Shown: positions 1 to 8,104, counted from the stretch's first letter. The stretch is DNA of 37,219 nt from JBIOWF01 sp044868295 (GCA_044868295.1 JBIOWF010000153.1:1-37219), one strand, 5' to 3'. A program made the numbers and translations. Notes: generated by a model not told the origin, from the sequence alone.

Positions 1-358
1 GTCCGACGCGCTCGTCGGCCCGGTGGCCGTCGCCGCGATCCGCTCTCTGAACGTCGACACGCTGCTCCTCGGCGTCCACGGCATGAGCGCGAGGGCCGGT
101 TTCACGACGCCGAACCTGCTTGAGGCGGAAACCGATCGCGAGCTGGTGAGCGCGGCCCAGCAACTCGTGGTTCTGGCCGACCACACCAAGTGGGGAACGA
201 TCGGCATCAGCACCATCGCCCGACTGGATCAGGCTCACGTGGTGGTGAGCGACACCGGGCTGCCCGACGAGGCGCGGGCCGAGCTGTCCGAGCACGTGGG
301 CGAACTCATCCTGGCCGACCCTTCCGGGGGCGCCGAGTCGGAGGCGACGGCACCGTGA
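1..358 (+). CDS. DeoR/GlpR-family transcriptional regulator, C-terminal part (5' end outside window)
   Basis: Only the last 118 or so codons are present; the reading frame is open from base 2. The residues match the C-terminal sugar-phosphate sensor domain of DeoR-type repressors: LLLGVHGMSARAGFTTPN, then a strand and helix carrying LVVLADHTKWG, the usual place of the conserved A-D-x-(S/T)-K segment that contacts the ligand. The N-terminal winged-helix DNA-binding domain must lie upstream of the window. Its TGA overlaps the GTG start of galT (GTGA), so the two are translationally coupled. This suggests that the regulator senses a sugar phosphate of galactose metabolism, which is inference from context. 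Family assignment is good; the ligand is unknown. Confidence 0.85.
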   Translation, partial: SDALVGPVAVAAIRSLNVDTLLLGVHGMSARAGFTTPNLLEAETDRELVSAAQQLVVLADHTKWGTIGISTIARLDQAHVVVSDTGLPDEARAELSEHVGELILADPSGGAESEATAP

Positions 359-1416
359 AGCGCACCATCACCCACCTGGCGGACGGGCGGGAGCTGTTCT
401 ACTACGACCGCCGGGACGACGCCGACCGCAGCGCGATCGACCCCAGGGAGCTGCCTGCGCGCCCACCGGCCTCCGAGATGAGATATGACCCGTTGATGGA
501 CGAGTGGGTCGCGATCGCCGGGCATCGGCAGACCCGTACCCACCTGCCGTCCGCCGACGAATGCCCGCTGTGCCCGGCTCATCCGGGTTCGGAGATCCCT
601 TCGGCGTACGATGTCGCGGTCTTCGAGAACCGCTTCCCCTCTTTCAGCTTCACGCTCGGCGAATACGGGCAGGTGGGCGGGCTCAGCGACGTCCGTCCGG
701 GAATCGGGCGCTGCGAGGTGGTCTGCTTCACATCCGACCACGACGCCTCCTTCGGCTCGCTGATCGACGGTCAGGTCGAGCTGGTCATGGAGGCCTGGGC
801 CGACCGTACGGCGGAGCTCGCCACGCTGCCCGGCGTCGAGCAGGTCTTCTGCTTCGAGAACAGGGGCGCCGAGATCGGCATCACGCTGCCGCACCCGCAC
901 GGCCAGATCTACGCGTACCCCTATGTGACCCCACGGACGCGGCAGATGCTCGATGCCGCCTCCCGGCACCGGGGCGGCAATCTCTTCGCCGACGTGCTCG
1001 CCGCCGAGCGGGCCGGTCCCCGGGTCGTCGCCACCAATGAGCACTGGACGGCGTTCGTCCCGGCGGCCGCCCGCTATCCCTTCGAGGTGCACGTCTATCC
1101 GCACCGCCACGTGCCGGACCTGCCCTCGCTGAGTTCCGCCGAACGGGCGGCGTTCGGGCCGCTCTACACCGAGGTGCTGCGCCGCCTGGACGGGCTGTTC
1201 GGCGTGTCCATGCCGTATGTCGCGGCGTGGCACCAGGCTCCGGTCTCCTACCGGCGGGATCTGGCCTACCTGCACCTTCAGCTGTTCACCATCCGACGCG
1301 CGCCCGACAAGCTGAAGTACCTGGCGGGTTCGGAGTCGGCCATGGGCGCGTTCGTCAACGACGTACGGCCCGAGCGTGCGGCCCAGATGCTGCGTGAATC
1401 GCATATAACGACTTGA
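355..1416 (+). CDS. galT: Galactose-1-phosphate uridylyltransferase
   Basis: GalT transfers UMP from UDP-glucose to galactose-1-phosphate in the cytosolic Leloir pathway. The 353-residue protein shows the HIT-superfamily active site HPHGQ at residues 180-184, where the second His is the UMP-carrying nucleophile, and a zinc-type Cys pair CPLC at residues 70-73. A second His cluster, VHVYPHRHVPDL, lies in the C-terminal half. I chose GTG at 355 because it overlaps the regulator stop and begins the family-like N-terminus MKRTITHLADGRELFYY; the frame is open further upstream but reads as a shadow there. No galE or galK follows within the window, so the rest of the pathway must be upstream or elsewhere. 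Confidence 0.93.
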   Translation: MKRTITHLADGRELFYYDRRDDADRSAIDPRELPARPPASEMRYDPLMDEWVAIAGHRQTRTHLPSADECPLCPAHPGSEIPSAYDVAVFENRFPSFSFTLGEYGQVGGLSDVRPGIGRCEVVCFTSDHDASFGSLIDGQVELVMEAWADRTAELATLPGVEQVFCFENRGAEIGITLPHPHGQIYAYPYVTPRTRQMLDAASRHRGGNLFADVLAAERAGPRVVATNEHWTAFVPAAARYPFEVHVYPHRHVPDLPSLSSAERAAFGPLYTEVLRRLDGLFGVSMPYVAAWHQAPVSYRRDLAYLHLQLFTIRRAPDKLKYLAGSESAMGAFVNDVRPERAAQMLRESHITT

Positions 1417-1475
1417 TCTCCAATTGGTCGCAACTTTTGGTGGCAATCACCGTTCCTTTACCACTACTATCCATC

Positions 1476-1612
1476 GAACCGGCTGGCTCAGCCGGTGCGC
1501 CTAATCCCGGGTGCCTCGCCCGGGAACCGGGGACCCACCATGCACCTGGGGTGAAGGCACGTGAGTGCCAGGGCTCCTCCAGCCCGAACCCGTCAGCTAA
1601 CCCGGTCGGCAG
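1476..1612 (+). promoter_or_regulatory. c-di-AMP riboswitch (ydaO/yuaA type)
   Basis: The leader contains the conserved blocks of the ydaO motif in order: AACCGGGGACCCACC near 1525-1539, CCTGGGGTGAAGG near 1545-1557, and CAGCCCGAACCCGTCAGCTA around 1580-1599, with helices such as CCCGGGTGCCTCGCCCGGG (1506-1524) between them. In actinobacteria this class binds cyclic di-AMP and usually switches off cell-wall remodelling genes. It lies directly upstream of a secreted coiled-coil cell-wall protein, and the 3' edge of the aptamer abuts the ribosome binding site GGAGAGGAG at 1615-1623, so ligand binding could hide or free that site. Exact helix borders were judged by eye. Confidence 0.88.
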
Positions 1613-1629
1613 ATGGAGAGGAGTGGGCT

Positions 1630-2577
1630 CTGCCCCGCGCATTCCCCCTGATCTCAGTGGTGCTCGCCACCGCTGTGCTGGTGTTCGGTACGCCGACCGC
1701 CGGCAGCGCTGCCCCGAAACCCAGCGAGAGCCAGCTCAAGAAGCAGCTGGCAGCCCTCGAGAAGAAGGTCGATCGGCTGATCGGCGACTACAACGCCAAG
1801 CGGGTGGCACTCGCCAAGGCGAAGGACGCGCAGAGGTCGGCACGCGACCGCTTGAACAAGGCGAAGACCGACTACGAGACCGCCCAGAAACAGGTCGCCA
1901 GCCTCGCGGGTCTCCGTTACCAGACCAGCGACCTGGGGATGTTCATAACCCCGGATCTGGCCGGCTCCGGCTTGCTGGCGCAACTCCAGGACGAGCAGGC
2001 CGCCCTGCTCACCGGTTTCGCGAGCGTCCGGCAGGAGCGTGCGAGGGCCGCCAAGGCGGCCGCGGACCTCATCGAGCAGCTCAGGACACAGTCAGCCGAG
2101 GTCGCCGAGCGCCGCAAGGAGGCCGAAGACCTCATCGACGACATCAAGAACAAGCTCGACCAGCTGATCCCCGTCGCGCCCGGCAGGCTCCGCAACGGAT
2201 CCTGGGCTCCCGAGCTGCCCGCCGGCACTGACAACATCACCCCGCGGACCCGGCTGATGCGGGCGGAGATCAGGAGCCATTTCGCGCTCCGATTCGCCGT
2301 CGGCTGCTACCGGAGCGGCAGCGACGGAGAGCATCCACTCGGCCGCGCGTGCGACTTCATGATGAGCTCGGGCGGCTCGATGCCCACGCCGGACATGAAG
2401 GCGATGGGTGACAGCATCGCCGCCTGGGCCATCAAGAACGGCTCCAAGCTCGGCGTGAAGTACGTGATCTGGCAGCAGCGGATCTACAACCTCGGCAGGC
2501 CCGGCTGGCGTGGCATGTCGAACCGCGGCGGCATCACGGCCAACCACTACGACCATGTTCACATTTCGATGTACTGA
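1630..2577 (+). CDS. Secreted coiled-coil protein with C-terminal M15/LAS-peptidase-like domain
   Basis: The protein is about 315 residues. A hydrophobic signal peptide (ISVVLATAVLVFG ending near TAGSA) leads into a long charged coiled coil (roughly residues 35-185, rich in Lys, Glu, Ala and Arg). The C-terminal domain of about 90 residues carries HPLGRACDFMM (His235, Asp242) and ends YDHVHISMY (His309, His311), an H-D-H pattern like the metal ligands of VanY/M15 peptidases; I recall similar domains being called ARB-07466-like. It probably acts on or binds peptidoglycan outside the cell. The frame is open from a GTG at 1561, but that lies inside the riboswitch. The strong site GGAGAGGAG at 1615-1623 points to a CTG start at 1630, with GTG 1657 as the alternative. 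Confidence 0.82.
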   Translation: MPRAFPLISVVLATAVLVFGTPTAGSAAPKPSESQLKKQLAALEKKVDRLIGDYNAKRVALAKAKDAQRSARDRLNKAKTDYETAQKQVASLAGLRYQTSDLGMFITPDLAGSGLLAQLQDEQAALLTGFASVRQERARAAKAAADLIEQLRTQSAEVAERRKEAEDLIDDIKNKLDQLIPVAPGRLRNGSWAPELPAGTDNITPRTRLMRAEIRSHFALRFAVGCYRSGSDGEHPLGRACDFMMSSGGSMPTPDMKAMGDSIAAWAIKNGSKLGVKYVIWQQRIYNLGRPGWRGMSNRGGITANHYDHVHISMY

Positions 2578-2598
2578 GACCACCTGACCCACCCCCGC

Positions 2599-2650
2599 GA
2601 TCACGCGGGTGTGCGGGCCGAGCCCCTGCGACCCGCACACCCGCGTGATC
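2599..2650 (+). terminator. Perfect 19-bp stem-loop after the secreted protein gene
   Basis: The arm GATCACGCGGGTGTGCGGG (2599-2617) is repeated as a perfect reverse complement at 2632-2650 with a 14-nt loop. It starts 21 nt after the stop codon. There is no T tract, which is common for actinobacterial terminators. Confidence 0.72.
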
Positions 2651-2812
2651 ACCTTCCGTGCGGTCTCCCCGGCCGGTGCGCGGAAACGCGGCGTGCGTGC
2701 GGCAGGCGAAACGTGGTCCGCCCCGCAGGCCCGCCAAAACGAACGCGCTCTCCCCCGGCCGGTCCGCGGAAAACGGTATGACACCGATCAACGGGTCGGG
2801 CAAGATCCAGGC

Positions 2813-3325
2813 ATGACCGACAAGCGAATCGTCCCTCCCATGGTCGCGTCCGACGAGCGCGAAATGCTGAACTCCTGGCTCGAATGGCATCGTGAGACCC
2901 TCGCCGTCAAGTGCGAGGGGCTGAGCGAGGAGCAACTGCGCGAGCGCGCCGCCCCGCCCTCCACGCTCTCGCTGCTCGGCCTGGTACGGCACATGGCCGA
3001 CGTGGAGCGCAACTGGTTCCGCCGGGTGCTGAACGACGAGGACGTGCCTGGCATCTACTTCACCGACGACGACCCCGACGGCGAGTTCGACAACGTGGAC
3101 ACGGCCTCGGCCGAGGAGGCGTTCGCCACCTGGCGGGCCGAGATCGATCTCGCCCGTACGGCCCTCGCCGCCTGGCCGGACCTCTCCGCGGTCGGCAAGC
3201 GCAAGCGCAGGGGGCAGGACGTCTCGCTGCGCTGGATCCTCGTCCACATGATCGAGGAGTACGCCCGCCACAACGGCCATGCGGACATCCTGCGCGAGCG
3301 CATCGACGGCGTGACCGGCGACTAG
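2813..3325 (+). CDS. DinB-fold protein (DUF664 type)
   Basis: This 170-residue protein has the four-helix DinB/YfiT fold signature: TLSLLGLVRHMADVERNW around residues 51-68 supplies the first metal His, and HMIEEYARHNGHAD near the C-terminus supplies the other two. Members of this group bind a divalent metal; many actinobacterial relatives are mycothiol-dependent transferases or detoxification enzymes, but the substrate here cannot be read from sequence. ATG 2813 gives the usual N-terminus; the frame is open further upstream but lies in non-coding sequence next to the preceding terminator. It stands alone between a terminator and a convergent protease gene. Confidence 0.85.
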   Translation: MTDKRIVPPMVASDEREMLNSWLEWHRETLAVKCEGLSEEQLRERAAPPSTLSLLGLVRHMADVERNWFRRVLNDEDVPGIYFTDDDPDGEFDNVDTASAEEAFATWRAEIDLARTALAAWPDLSAVGKRKRRGQDVSLRWILVHMIEEYARHNGHADILRERIDGVTGD

Positions 3326-3407
3326 GGGGCCGCGCAAAACGCAGGCGCCACCGCGCGGCGCCCGGGCGGCGCTCGTCGTTCCGGAGGCGCGCCGAGTGAG
3401 CACAGCG

Positions 3408-3437
3408 CACGACCTTTCGCGGCACCTCCAGGTCGTG
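3408..3437. terminator. Stem-loop between convergent dinB-like and protease genes
   Basis: CACGACCT (3408-3415) pairs perfectly with AGGTCGTG (3430-3437) around a 14-nt loop in the 180-bp gap between two convergent genes. It could serve either strand. Other GC-rich repeats (GGCGCC) occur nearby, so the exact terminator is uncertain. Confidence 0.4.
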
Positions 3438-3507
3438 GTTCGTCAATCGACCCGGCTACGCGACGCCCAGCTACCGCCTGGTGGGCGCCCGCGTCGGCGC
3501 CTCGGAC

Positions 3508-4812
3508 TCAACCGGAGATGCGCACCGGGTTGACGAGATCGGCGTAGATCAGCAGGCCGCCCATGACGAGCAGCACCGCCGCCATCGCGTACGTGAGCGG
3601 GAGCGCCTTGGCGACGTCCACGTAGCCGGGCATCGGGCGGCGCCTGATCCGCGCGAAGCCGCGCTTGAGCCCCTCCCAGAGGCCACCGGCGATGTGGCCG
3701 CCGTCCAGCGGCAGCAGCGGGATGAGGTTGAACATGCCGACCGCGAGGTTCAGCCCGGCGAGCAGGTTGATGAAGATAACGATCTTGTTTTCGAGCGAGG
3801 TCGACGACGCGGCGATCTCGCCGCCGATCCGGCCGGCGCCCACGATGCCGATCGGCCCATTCGGATCGCGCCGCTCGCCCGAGAACGCCGCGTGCCAGAC
3901 GCCCACCATCTTCTTCGGGATGTTGAACATGGACGCGGCCGTGCGCTTGGTGATGTCCCACATCTGGACGGCGGCGTAACCGGCGCCCTGCTTCTCTATG
4001 ACGGGTGTCGGCGCCACCCCGAGGAAGCCGACATTCTTTTCGATCTTTTCGGGGTCGTCCATCGCGGGACGGTCCTGAGCGATCAAGCCGACGTTGAGCG
4101 TCATGGCCTTGCCGCCCCGATCGATGCCGATGGCGGCGGCGCCGGCGCCGTGGGCGCGGATCAGCCGGGTCGCTGCCTCCCAGGAGGCCACCGGAGTGCC
4201 GTCGACCGCCGTGATGCGGTCGCCGGGTAGGAAGCCCGCCTTCGCCGCCGGGGTCAGCGGATCGCTGGGCAGGCACTCACGTTTACCCGCCTCCGCCGCC
4301 GGGATGACGCACTTGGACACCGAGGACACGGTCGGCTTGAGCACCTGCACGCCGAAGCCCATGACCACGATGGCGAACAGCAGGAACGCGAGGACGAAGT
4401 TCATCGCCGGGCCGCCGAACATCACGATGACCTTCTGCCACCACGGCTTGCGGTAGAAGACACGGTTCTCGTCGCCCGGCCTGATCTCCTCGGAGGCGAC
4501 GGCGCGGGCGTTCTCGATCAGACCCTGCCACGGGCCGGTGGACACGCTGCGAAGTTTGGCCGGGTCGTCACTCGCCCGGGGCGGCAGCATGCCGATCATG
4601 CGAATATAGCCGCCGAGGGGGATCCACTTCACGCCGTACTCGGTCTCGCCGCGCCTGCGCGACCAGAGCGTGGGCCCGAAACCGACCATGTACTGGGTGA
4701 CGCGAACGCCGAAAAGCTTGGCCGGCACGAGGTGGCCGATCTCGTGCAGGGCGATGGACACGAGAAGCCCGACGAAAAGGATCAGGAACCCGGCCGCGAA
4801 GAGCCAGCTCAT
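3508..4812 (-). CDS. rseP: Site-2 intramembrane metalloprotease, RseP/Rip1 type
   Basis: The protein (434 residues) is a polytopic membrane zinc protease. The first membrane helix carries HEIGH at residues 23-27, the zinc ligands and catalytic Glu. A PDZ domain follows between roughly residues 180 and 260, and the third zinc ligand lies in NLIPLLPLDGGH at 362-373. Such enzymes cut anti-sigma factors or other membrane proteins inside the bilayer; the actinobacterial orthologue is Rip1 (Rv2869c in M. tuberculosis). That orthologue normally sits between dxr and ispG, but here its neighbours are a dinB-like gene and a SpoIIE-type phosphatase, so this copy is either relocated or a paralogue. No strong ribosome binding site is visible before ATG 4812. 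Confidence 0.92.
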   Translation of the reverse strand: MSWLFAAGFLILFVGLLVSIALHEIGHLVPAKLFGVRVTQYMVGFGPTLWSRRRGETEYGVKWIPLGGYIRMIGMLPPRASDDPAKLRSVSTGPWQGLIENARAVASEEIRPGDENRVFYRKPWWQKVIVMFGGPAMNFVLAFLLFAIVVMGFGVQVLKPTVSSVSKCVIPAAEAGKRECLPSDPLTPAAKAGFLPGDRITAVDGTPVASWEAATRLIRAHGAGAAAIGIDRGGKAMTLNVGLIAQDRPAMDDPEKIEKNVGFLGVAPTPVIEKQGAGYAAVQMWDITKRTAASMFNIPKKMVGVWHAAFSGERRDPNGPIGIVGAGRIGGEIAASSTSLENKIVIFINLLAGLNLAVGMFNLIPLLPLDGGHIAGGLWEGLKRGFARIRRRPMPGYVDVAKALPLTYAMAAVLLVMGGLLIYADLVNPVRISG

Positions 4813-4956
4813 CAGCGCGTACCCCCGTGCAGGAGAAGTTGTCTATGCATGTGTCCCCATTCGAGGGTAGCCCACCGCCTCGGACCTGGATCAGCCACCG
4901 AAGGGAACCTCCCGTCACTCGGGTTTCGTGGGCGTCCGGCCCGTGAGACGGAAGCG

Positions 4957-6069
4957 TCAAGGACGCCAGATGAGAACGAGCGCACAGTCGTCATTGTGAC
5001 CGGACGACATGGAGTTGACGAGCGGGCGGGCGCCGTCGCGGAAACCCGAGGGGAGCAGACGTTCGGCCTCGCCCAGCAGCCGGTCAAGCCCGGCGTCGAT
5101 GTCCCTGCCGGGCTGCTCGATCAGCCCGTCGGTGTAGAGCATCAGCGCGTCGCCCTTGCGCAGCACCCCGCTGTCGGGCTCGCAGTGCAGCTCGGGGACC
5201 ACGCCGAGGACGACGCCCTTCGCGGTGGCCACCCGCCACGTGCCCGTCCCCGCGTCGAACCTGACCACGGGCGGATGGCCGGCCGAGGTGATCACATACT
5301 CGCCGGTGGACAGGTTCAGGTGCAGGTGGACGGCGGTGACGAACCCCTCGTCCCCCCTCTGCCTGTGCAGGTAGGAGTTGCAGGCGTGCAGGAAGTCGCC
5401 GACGGAGCCGAGGAGGCCGCCGAAGGTGCCGGACAACATGAGCGCCCGGGTCCCGGCGTCCACGCCCTTGCCGGAGACGTCGACGACCGCGACCTCCATC
5501 CGGTCGCCCTCGCGCATCGAAACCACGAAGTCGCCGCCGAACGAGGAGCCGCCGGCCTGCTTGAGCACCACCTTGCCGCCCCAGTCCTTGGGAAGCGGCG
5601 GCAGCTCGCTCTGTTTCTTGAGGCGGTCGCGCAGCTCAAGCAGCATCGCGTCGCCGCGCAGGCCCTGCACGCCGAGCTTGCCACGGGTGCGGGCCATCAG
5701 CGAGGCCAGCGCCGCGGTGAAGGCGATGGTGATCAGCATCCCGGGCCCGAGCTGCATGAATCCCCTGACGGCTCCCACGTACGCCAAGGATGCGACGACG
5801 GCGCACAGCAGGATCATGAGGCTGCGCAGCCGTAGCCGGAGGCCGCCGAAGAGCGTCACCAGGATGAGCAGGGCGGGTGAGAACCAGTCCGAGGAGACTC
5901 CGACGTCGAGCACCCCGATGAGCAGCGTGACGACCACCAGGGCGGTCAGGACATTACGTTCCTTCGACCACGCCTTCCGGACGAAGCGGACAAGCGGCAC
6001 CAGAAACGGCACGCGCACCAACAACGCGCGGAGCCGGGGAGGGATCAGCGGCGCCGGACGGGAAGTCAT
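4957..6069 (-). CDS. Membrane-anchored PP2C/SpoIIE-type serine phosphatase
   Basis: The 370-residue protein has an N-terminal membrane part with about four hydrophobic segments between residues 40 and 126 and a C-terminal SpoIIE domain from about residue 165. The metal-binding acidic residues are visible: SSFGGDF (Asp180), VVDVSGKG (Asp197), LYTDGLIE, and GHNDDCALV (Asp360/361) near the end. Proteins of this layout (RsbU/RsbP-like) dephosphorylate anti-anti-sigma factors in partner-switching stress pathways; no partner lies next to it, so the target is unknown. A TACAGT box sits 10 nt before the ATG on the minus strand, which would give a very short leader. Confidence 0.9.
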   Translation of the reverse strand: MTSRPAPLIPPRLRALLVRVPFLVPLVRFVRKAWSKERNVLTALVVVTLLIGVLDVGVSSDWFSPALLILVTLFGGLRLRLRSLMILLCAVVASLAYVGAVRGFMQLGPGMLITIAFTAALASLMARTRGKLGVQGLRGDAMLLELRDRLKKQSELPPLPKDWGGKVVLKQAGGSSFGGDFVVSMREGDRMEVAVVDVSGKGVDAGTRALMLSGTFGGLLGSVGDFLHACNSYLHRQRGDEGFVTAVHLHLNLSTGEYVITSAGHPPVVRFDAGTGTWRVATAKGVVLGVVPELHCEPDSGVLRKGDALMLYTDGLIEQPGRDIDAGLDRLLGEAERLLPSGFRDGARPLVNSMSSGHNDDCALVLIWRP

Positions 6070-6174
6070 GATGTGCTCGACTGTAGCGGCCCATGCCTGA
6101 TGAGGGCAGCCACTTGACCAAGACCTTGATCATTAACCAGGGAAATTAGGTGGCTGTTCCGGTTTGCACGCTCC

Positions 6175-6180
6175 TACTGT
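6175..6180 (+). promoter_or_regulatory. Candidate -10 box of leaderless eis
   Basis: TACTGT ends 6 nt before the GTG start at 6187 and no Shine-Dalgarno sequence precedes that start, which is the arrangement of a leaderless transcript. No clear -35 box was found. Confidence 0.5.
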
Positions 6181-6186
6181 TAACGG

Positions 6187-7413
6187 GTGACCCTCCAGAT
6201 TCGCGCCATCACCGAAGCCGAGTGGCCCACCTTCGCGGCCGTCGACCTCGAGGCGTTCAACTCCGCCTATCCGCCGGAGATCGTCGACCGGTGGCGGGAG
6301 CTGACGGAGCTGGACCGCACGCTCGCCGCGTTCGACGGCGATCTTACGGTCGGCTGCGCCGCCGCGCTCAGTTTCACCATGACCGTGCCGGGAGGGCCGA
6401 TCCCGGTCGCGGGGGTGACCGCCGTCGGCGTGCTCCCCTCCCATCGCCGCCGCGGCGTGCTGTCCTCGCTGATGTCCCGCCAGCTGCGCGATCTCCACGA
6501 AGGCGGCGAGGCCGTCGCCGCCCTCTACGCCTCCGAGGCTGCGATCTATGGCCGGTTCGGGTACGGCAGGGCCGCCGACAACCTCTTCTTCCGCATCCCC
6601 AAACACGGCTCCGCGTTCGTCCGTGACGCGCCGGTCGACCCGTCCCTGCGGATCCGCGTGGCCAAGCCCGCCGATGCCCGTGCCGAGCTGGAGACGGTCT
6701 TCGACGCCGTACGGCCGGGCCGTCCCGGCCTCTACGCCCGATCGGACGCCACCTGGCGGCTGGAGGTCCTCGCGGACGAGGAATTCGACCGGCGCGGCGC
6801 CGGGCCGCTCCGCTGCATGATCGTCGAGGACCCCTCCGGCCCGCGCGGCTACGCGCTGTTCCGGGTCAAGGAGGGAACGACCGACCACGACGTGCCGGAC
6901 GGCGAGGTCCGGCTGATCGAGCTGTTCGCCACCGACCCCGCGGCGTACGCCCTGGTCTGGCGCAGTGTCCTCGATCGTGACCTGTGCTCGCGCCTCTACG
7001 CGTGGTGCCGCCCGGTCGACGACCCGATCATCCATCTGCTGGCCGAGCCCCGCCACCTCAACGCGGGCTGGCTCGACGAGCTCTGGGTCCGTGTCGTGAA
7101 CGTCGGCCGGGCGCTGACCGCCCGCGCGTACGCCGCGCCCGCCGATCTCGTCATCGAGGTCGTGGACGAGGTGTGCCCGTGGAACGCGGGTCGCTGGCGG
7201 CTCACGACCGCCAAGGGCTCCTGCGAGCGGACGGACGACCCCGCCGACCTCACCGTGCCGGTCAGCGCTCTCGGAGCCGCCTTCATGGGCGGCCGCCCGC
7301 TCACCGCGTTCGCCGGCGCGGGGCTCGTGACGGAGCACCGCGAGGGCGCCCTGCGGGAGCTGTCCACCGCGATGTCGTGGGACCCGAAGCCGTGGACCGG
7401 TCTGGTCTTCTGA
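6187..7413 (+). CDS. eis: Eis-type GNAT family N-acetyltransferase
   Basis: The 408-residue length and layout match Eis: an N-terminal GNAT domain, a second GNAT-like domain, and a C-terminal SCP2-like domain ending in a Phe whose carboxylate acts in catalysis. The acetyl-CoA loop is visible as VGVLPSHRRRG near residues 80-90. Tyr121 in AIYGRFGYG corresponds to the general acid Tyr of the family, and the last residue is Phe408 (WTGLVF). Eis enzymes acetylate several amines of aminoglycosides or peptides from acetyl-CoA in the cytosol; the natural substrate in environmental actinomycetes is generally unknown. It appears leaderless, with a TANNNT box 6 nt upstream, and is divergent from the phosphatase gene. 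Confidence 0.9.
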   Translation: MTLQIRAITEAEWPTFAAVDLEAFNSAYPPEIVDRWRELTELDRTLAAFDGDLTVGCAAALSFTMTVPGGPIPVAGVTAVGVLPSHRRRGVLSSLMSRQLRDLHEGGEAVAALYASEAAIYGRFGYGRAADNLFFRIPKHGSAFVRDAPVDPSLRIRVAKPADARAELETVFDAVRPGRPGLYARSDATWRLEVLADEEFDRRGAGPLRCMIVEDPSGPRGYALFRVKEGTTDHDVPDGEVRLIELFATDPAAYALVWRSVLDRDLCSRLYAWCRPVDDPIIHLLAEPRHLNAGWLDELWVRVVNVGRALTARAYAAPADLVIEVVDEVCPWNAGRWRLTTAKGSCERTDDPADLTVPVSALGAAFMGGRPLTAFAGAGLVTEHREGALRELSTAMSWDPKPWTGLVF

Positions 7414-7469
7414 CCTCCATCCGGCCCGCGCAGGCTCGCTCCGGTCTTCTCGGTTGGCGCCCGGTCTTC

Positions 7470-7475
7470 TAGGCT
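7470..7475 (+). promoter_or_regulatory. Candidate -10 box of leaderless small ORF
   Basis: TAGGCT ends 6 nt before the ATG at 7482. The identical hexamer has the same spacing before glbO at 30862-30867. CCGGTCTTCT occurs twice just upstream (7441-7450 and 7461-7470), a 20-bp period that may be coincidental. Confidence 0.5.
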
Positions 7476-7481
7476 CAGGGC

Positions 7482-7673
7482 ATGGCGCTGCAGAATTTGC
7501 AGATCACGACGATCACCGCGATGCGGGCACGCGACGTGTCGCGGCCCACACGAGACCAGCAGCAGGCGGCCGACCGGCGTCCCCTGCGCGATGAGGCGCC
7601 GCGGCGCGAACCACGCCGCGGCGGTGACAGACAGCCCTACGGCAGCGGGGGAAGCTCGCCGGTCTCCTCATAG
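7482..7673 (+). CDS. Small hypothetical protein, 63 residues
   Basis: The ORF begins MALQNLQITTITAMRARDVS and then becomes very rich in Arg, Gln, Asp and Pro, with no predicted membrane segment. Support for its being real is a TAGGCT box 6 nt before the ATG, the same leaderless spacing as several certain genes here, and N-terminal codons that differ from the Arg/Ala shadow pattern. Its last 37 bp overlap the 3' end of rpiB on the other strand. I have a vague recollection of short actinobacterial proteins with an MRARDVSRP segment but cannot confirm it. Function is unknown. Confidence 0.5.
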   Translation: MALQNLQITTITAMRARDVSRPTRDQQQAADRRPLRDEAPRREPRRGGDRQPYGSGGSSPVSS

Positions 7674-8104
7674 CGGGACAGCTGCGCGATGCGGCGAGCG
7701 TGCCTCTCCGCTCCGGAGAACGGGGTGGAGAGGAAGAGCTCCACGAAGCGCACGACCTCCTCAGGAGAGTGCATGCGAGCACCGAGGCTGATCACGTTCG
7801 CGTCGTTGTGCTCGCGGGAGAGCTTCGCGGTGTCCTCGTTCCAGGCCAGGGCCGCGCGGATGCCGCGGACCTTGTTGGCCGCGATCTGCTCGCCGTTCCC
7901 GGAGCCGCCGATCACCACGCCCAGGCTGCCCGGGTCGTCCGCGACGCCCTGCGCGGCGCGCAGCACGAACGGCGGATAGTCGTCCTCGGCGTCATAGACG
8001 AACGGGCCGCAGTCCGTCACGTCGTGGTTCTGCTCCTTGAGCCAGGAGACCAAGTGATTCTTGAGTTCATAGCCGGCATGGTCGGCACCGATGTAGACAC
8101 GCAC
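7637..8104 (-). CDS. rpiB: Ribose-5-phosphate isomerase B
   Basis: RpiB interconverts ribose-5-phosphate and ribulose-5-phosphate in the cytosolic pentose phosphate pathway. The 155-residue protein starts MRVYIGADHAGYELK, the standard RpiB N-terminus with the conserved Asp-His, and carries GGSGNGEQIAANKVRG at residues 66-81. Glu72 lies where the M. tuberculosis enzyme uses Glu75 as the catalytic base instead of the Cys of the E. coli type. HNDANVISLGARM follows as expected. I chose GTG 8104; the frame continues upstream to an ATG at 8137, but that extension lacks family similarity. Confidence 0.94.
   Translation of the reverse strand: MRVYIGADHAGYELKNHLVSWLKEQNHDVTDCGPFVYDAEDDYPPFVLRAAQGVADDPGSLGVVIGGSGNGEQIAANKVRGIRAALAWNEDTAKLSREHNDANVISLGARMHSPEEVVRFVELFLSTPFSGAERHARRIAQLSRYEETGELPPLP

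Noticed and set aside
235..1446. Long minus-strand frame opposite galT
   Set aside because: It is a codon-bias shadow: rich in Arg, Gly, Val and Asp, with no motifs, while the plus strand encodes a certain GalT.
1623..2231. GTG 1623 as an alternative start after the riboswitch
   Set aside because: It is in another frame that gives an Arg/Gly-rich shadow without a signal peptide or domain.
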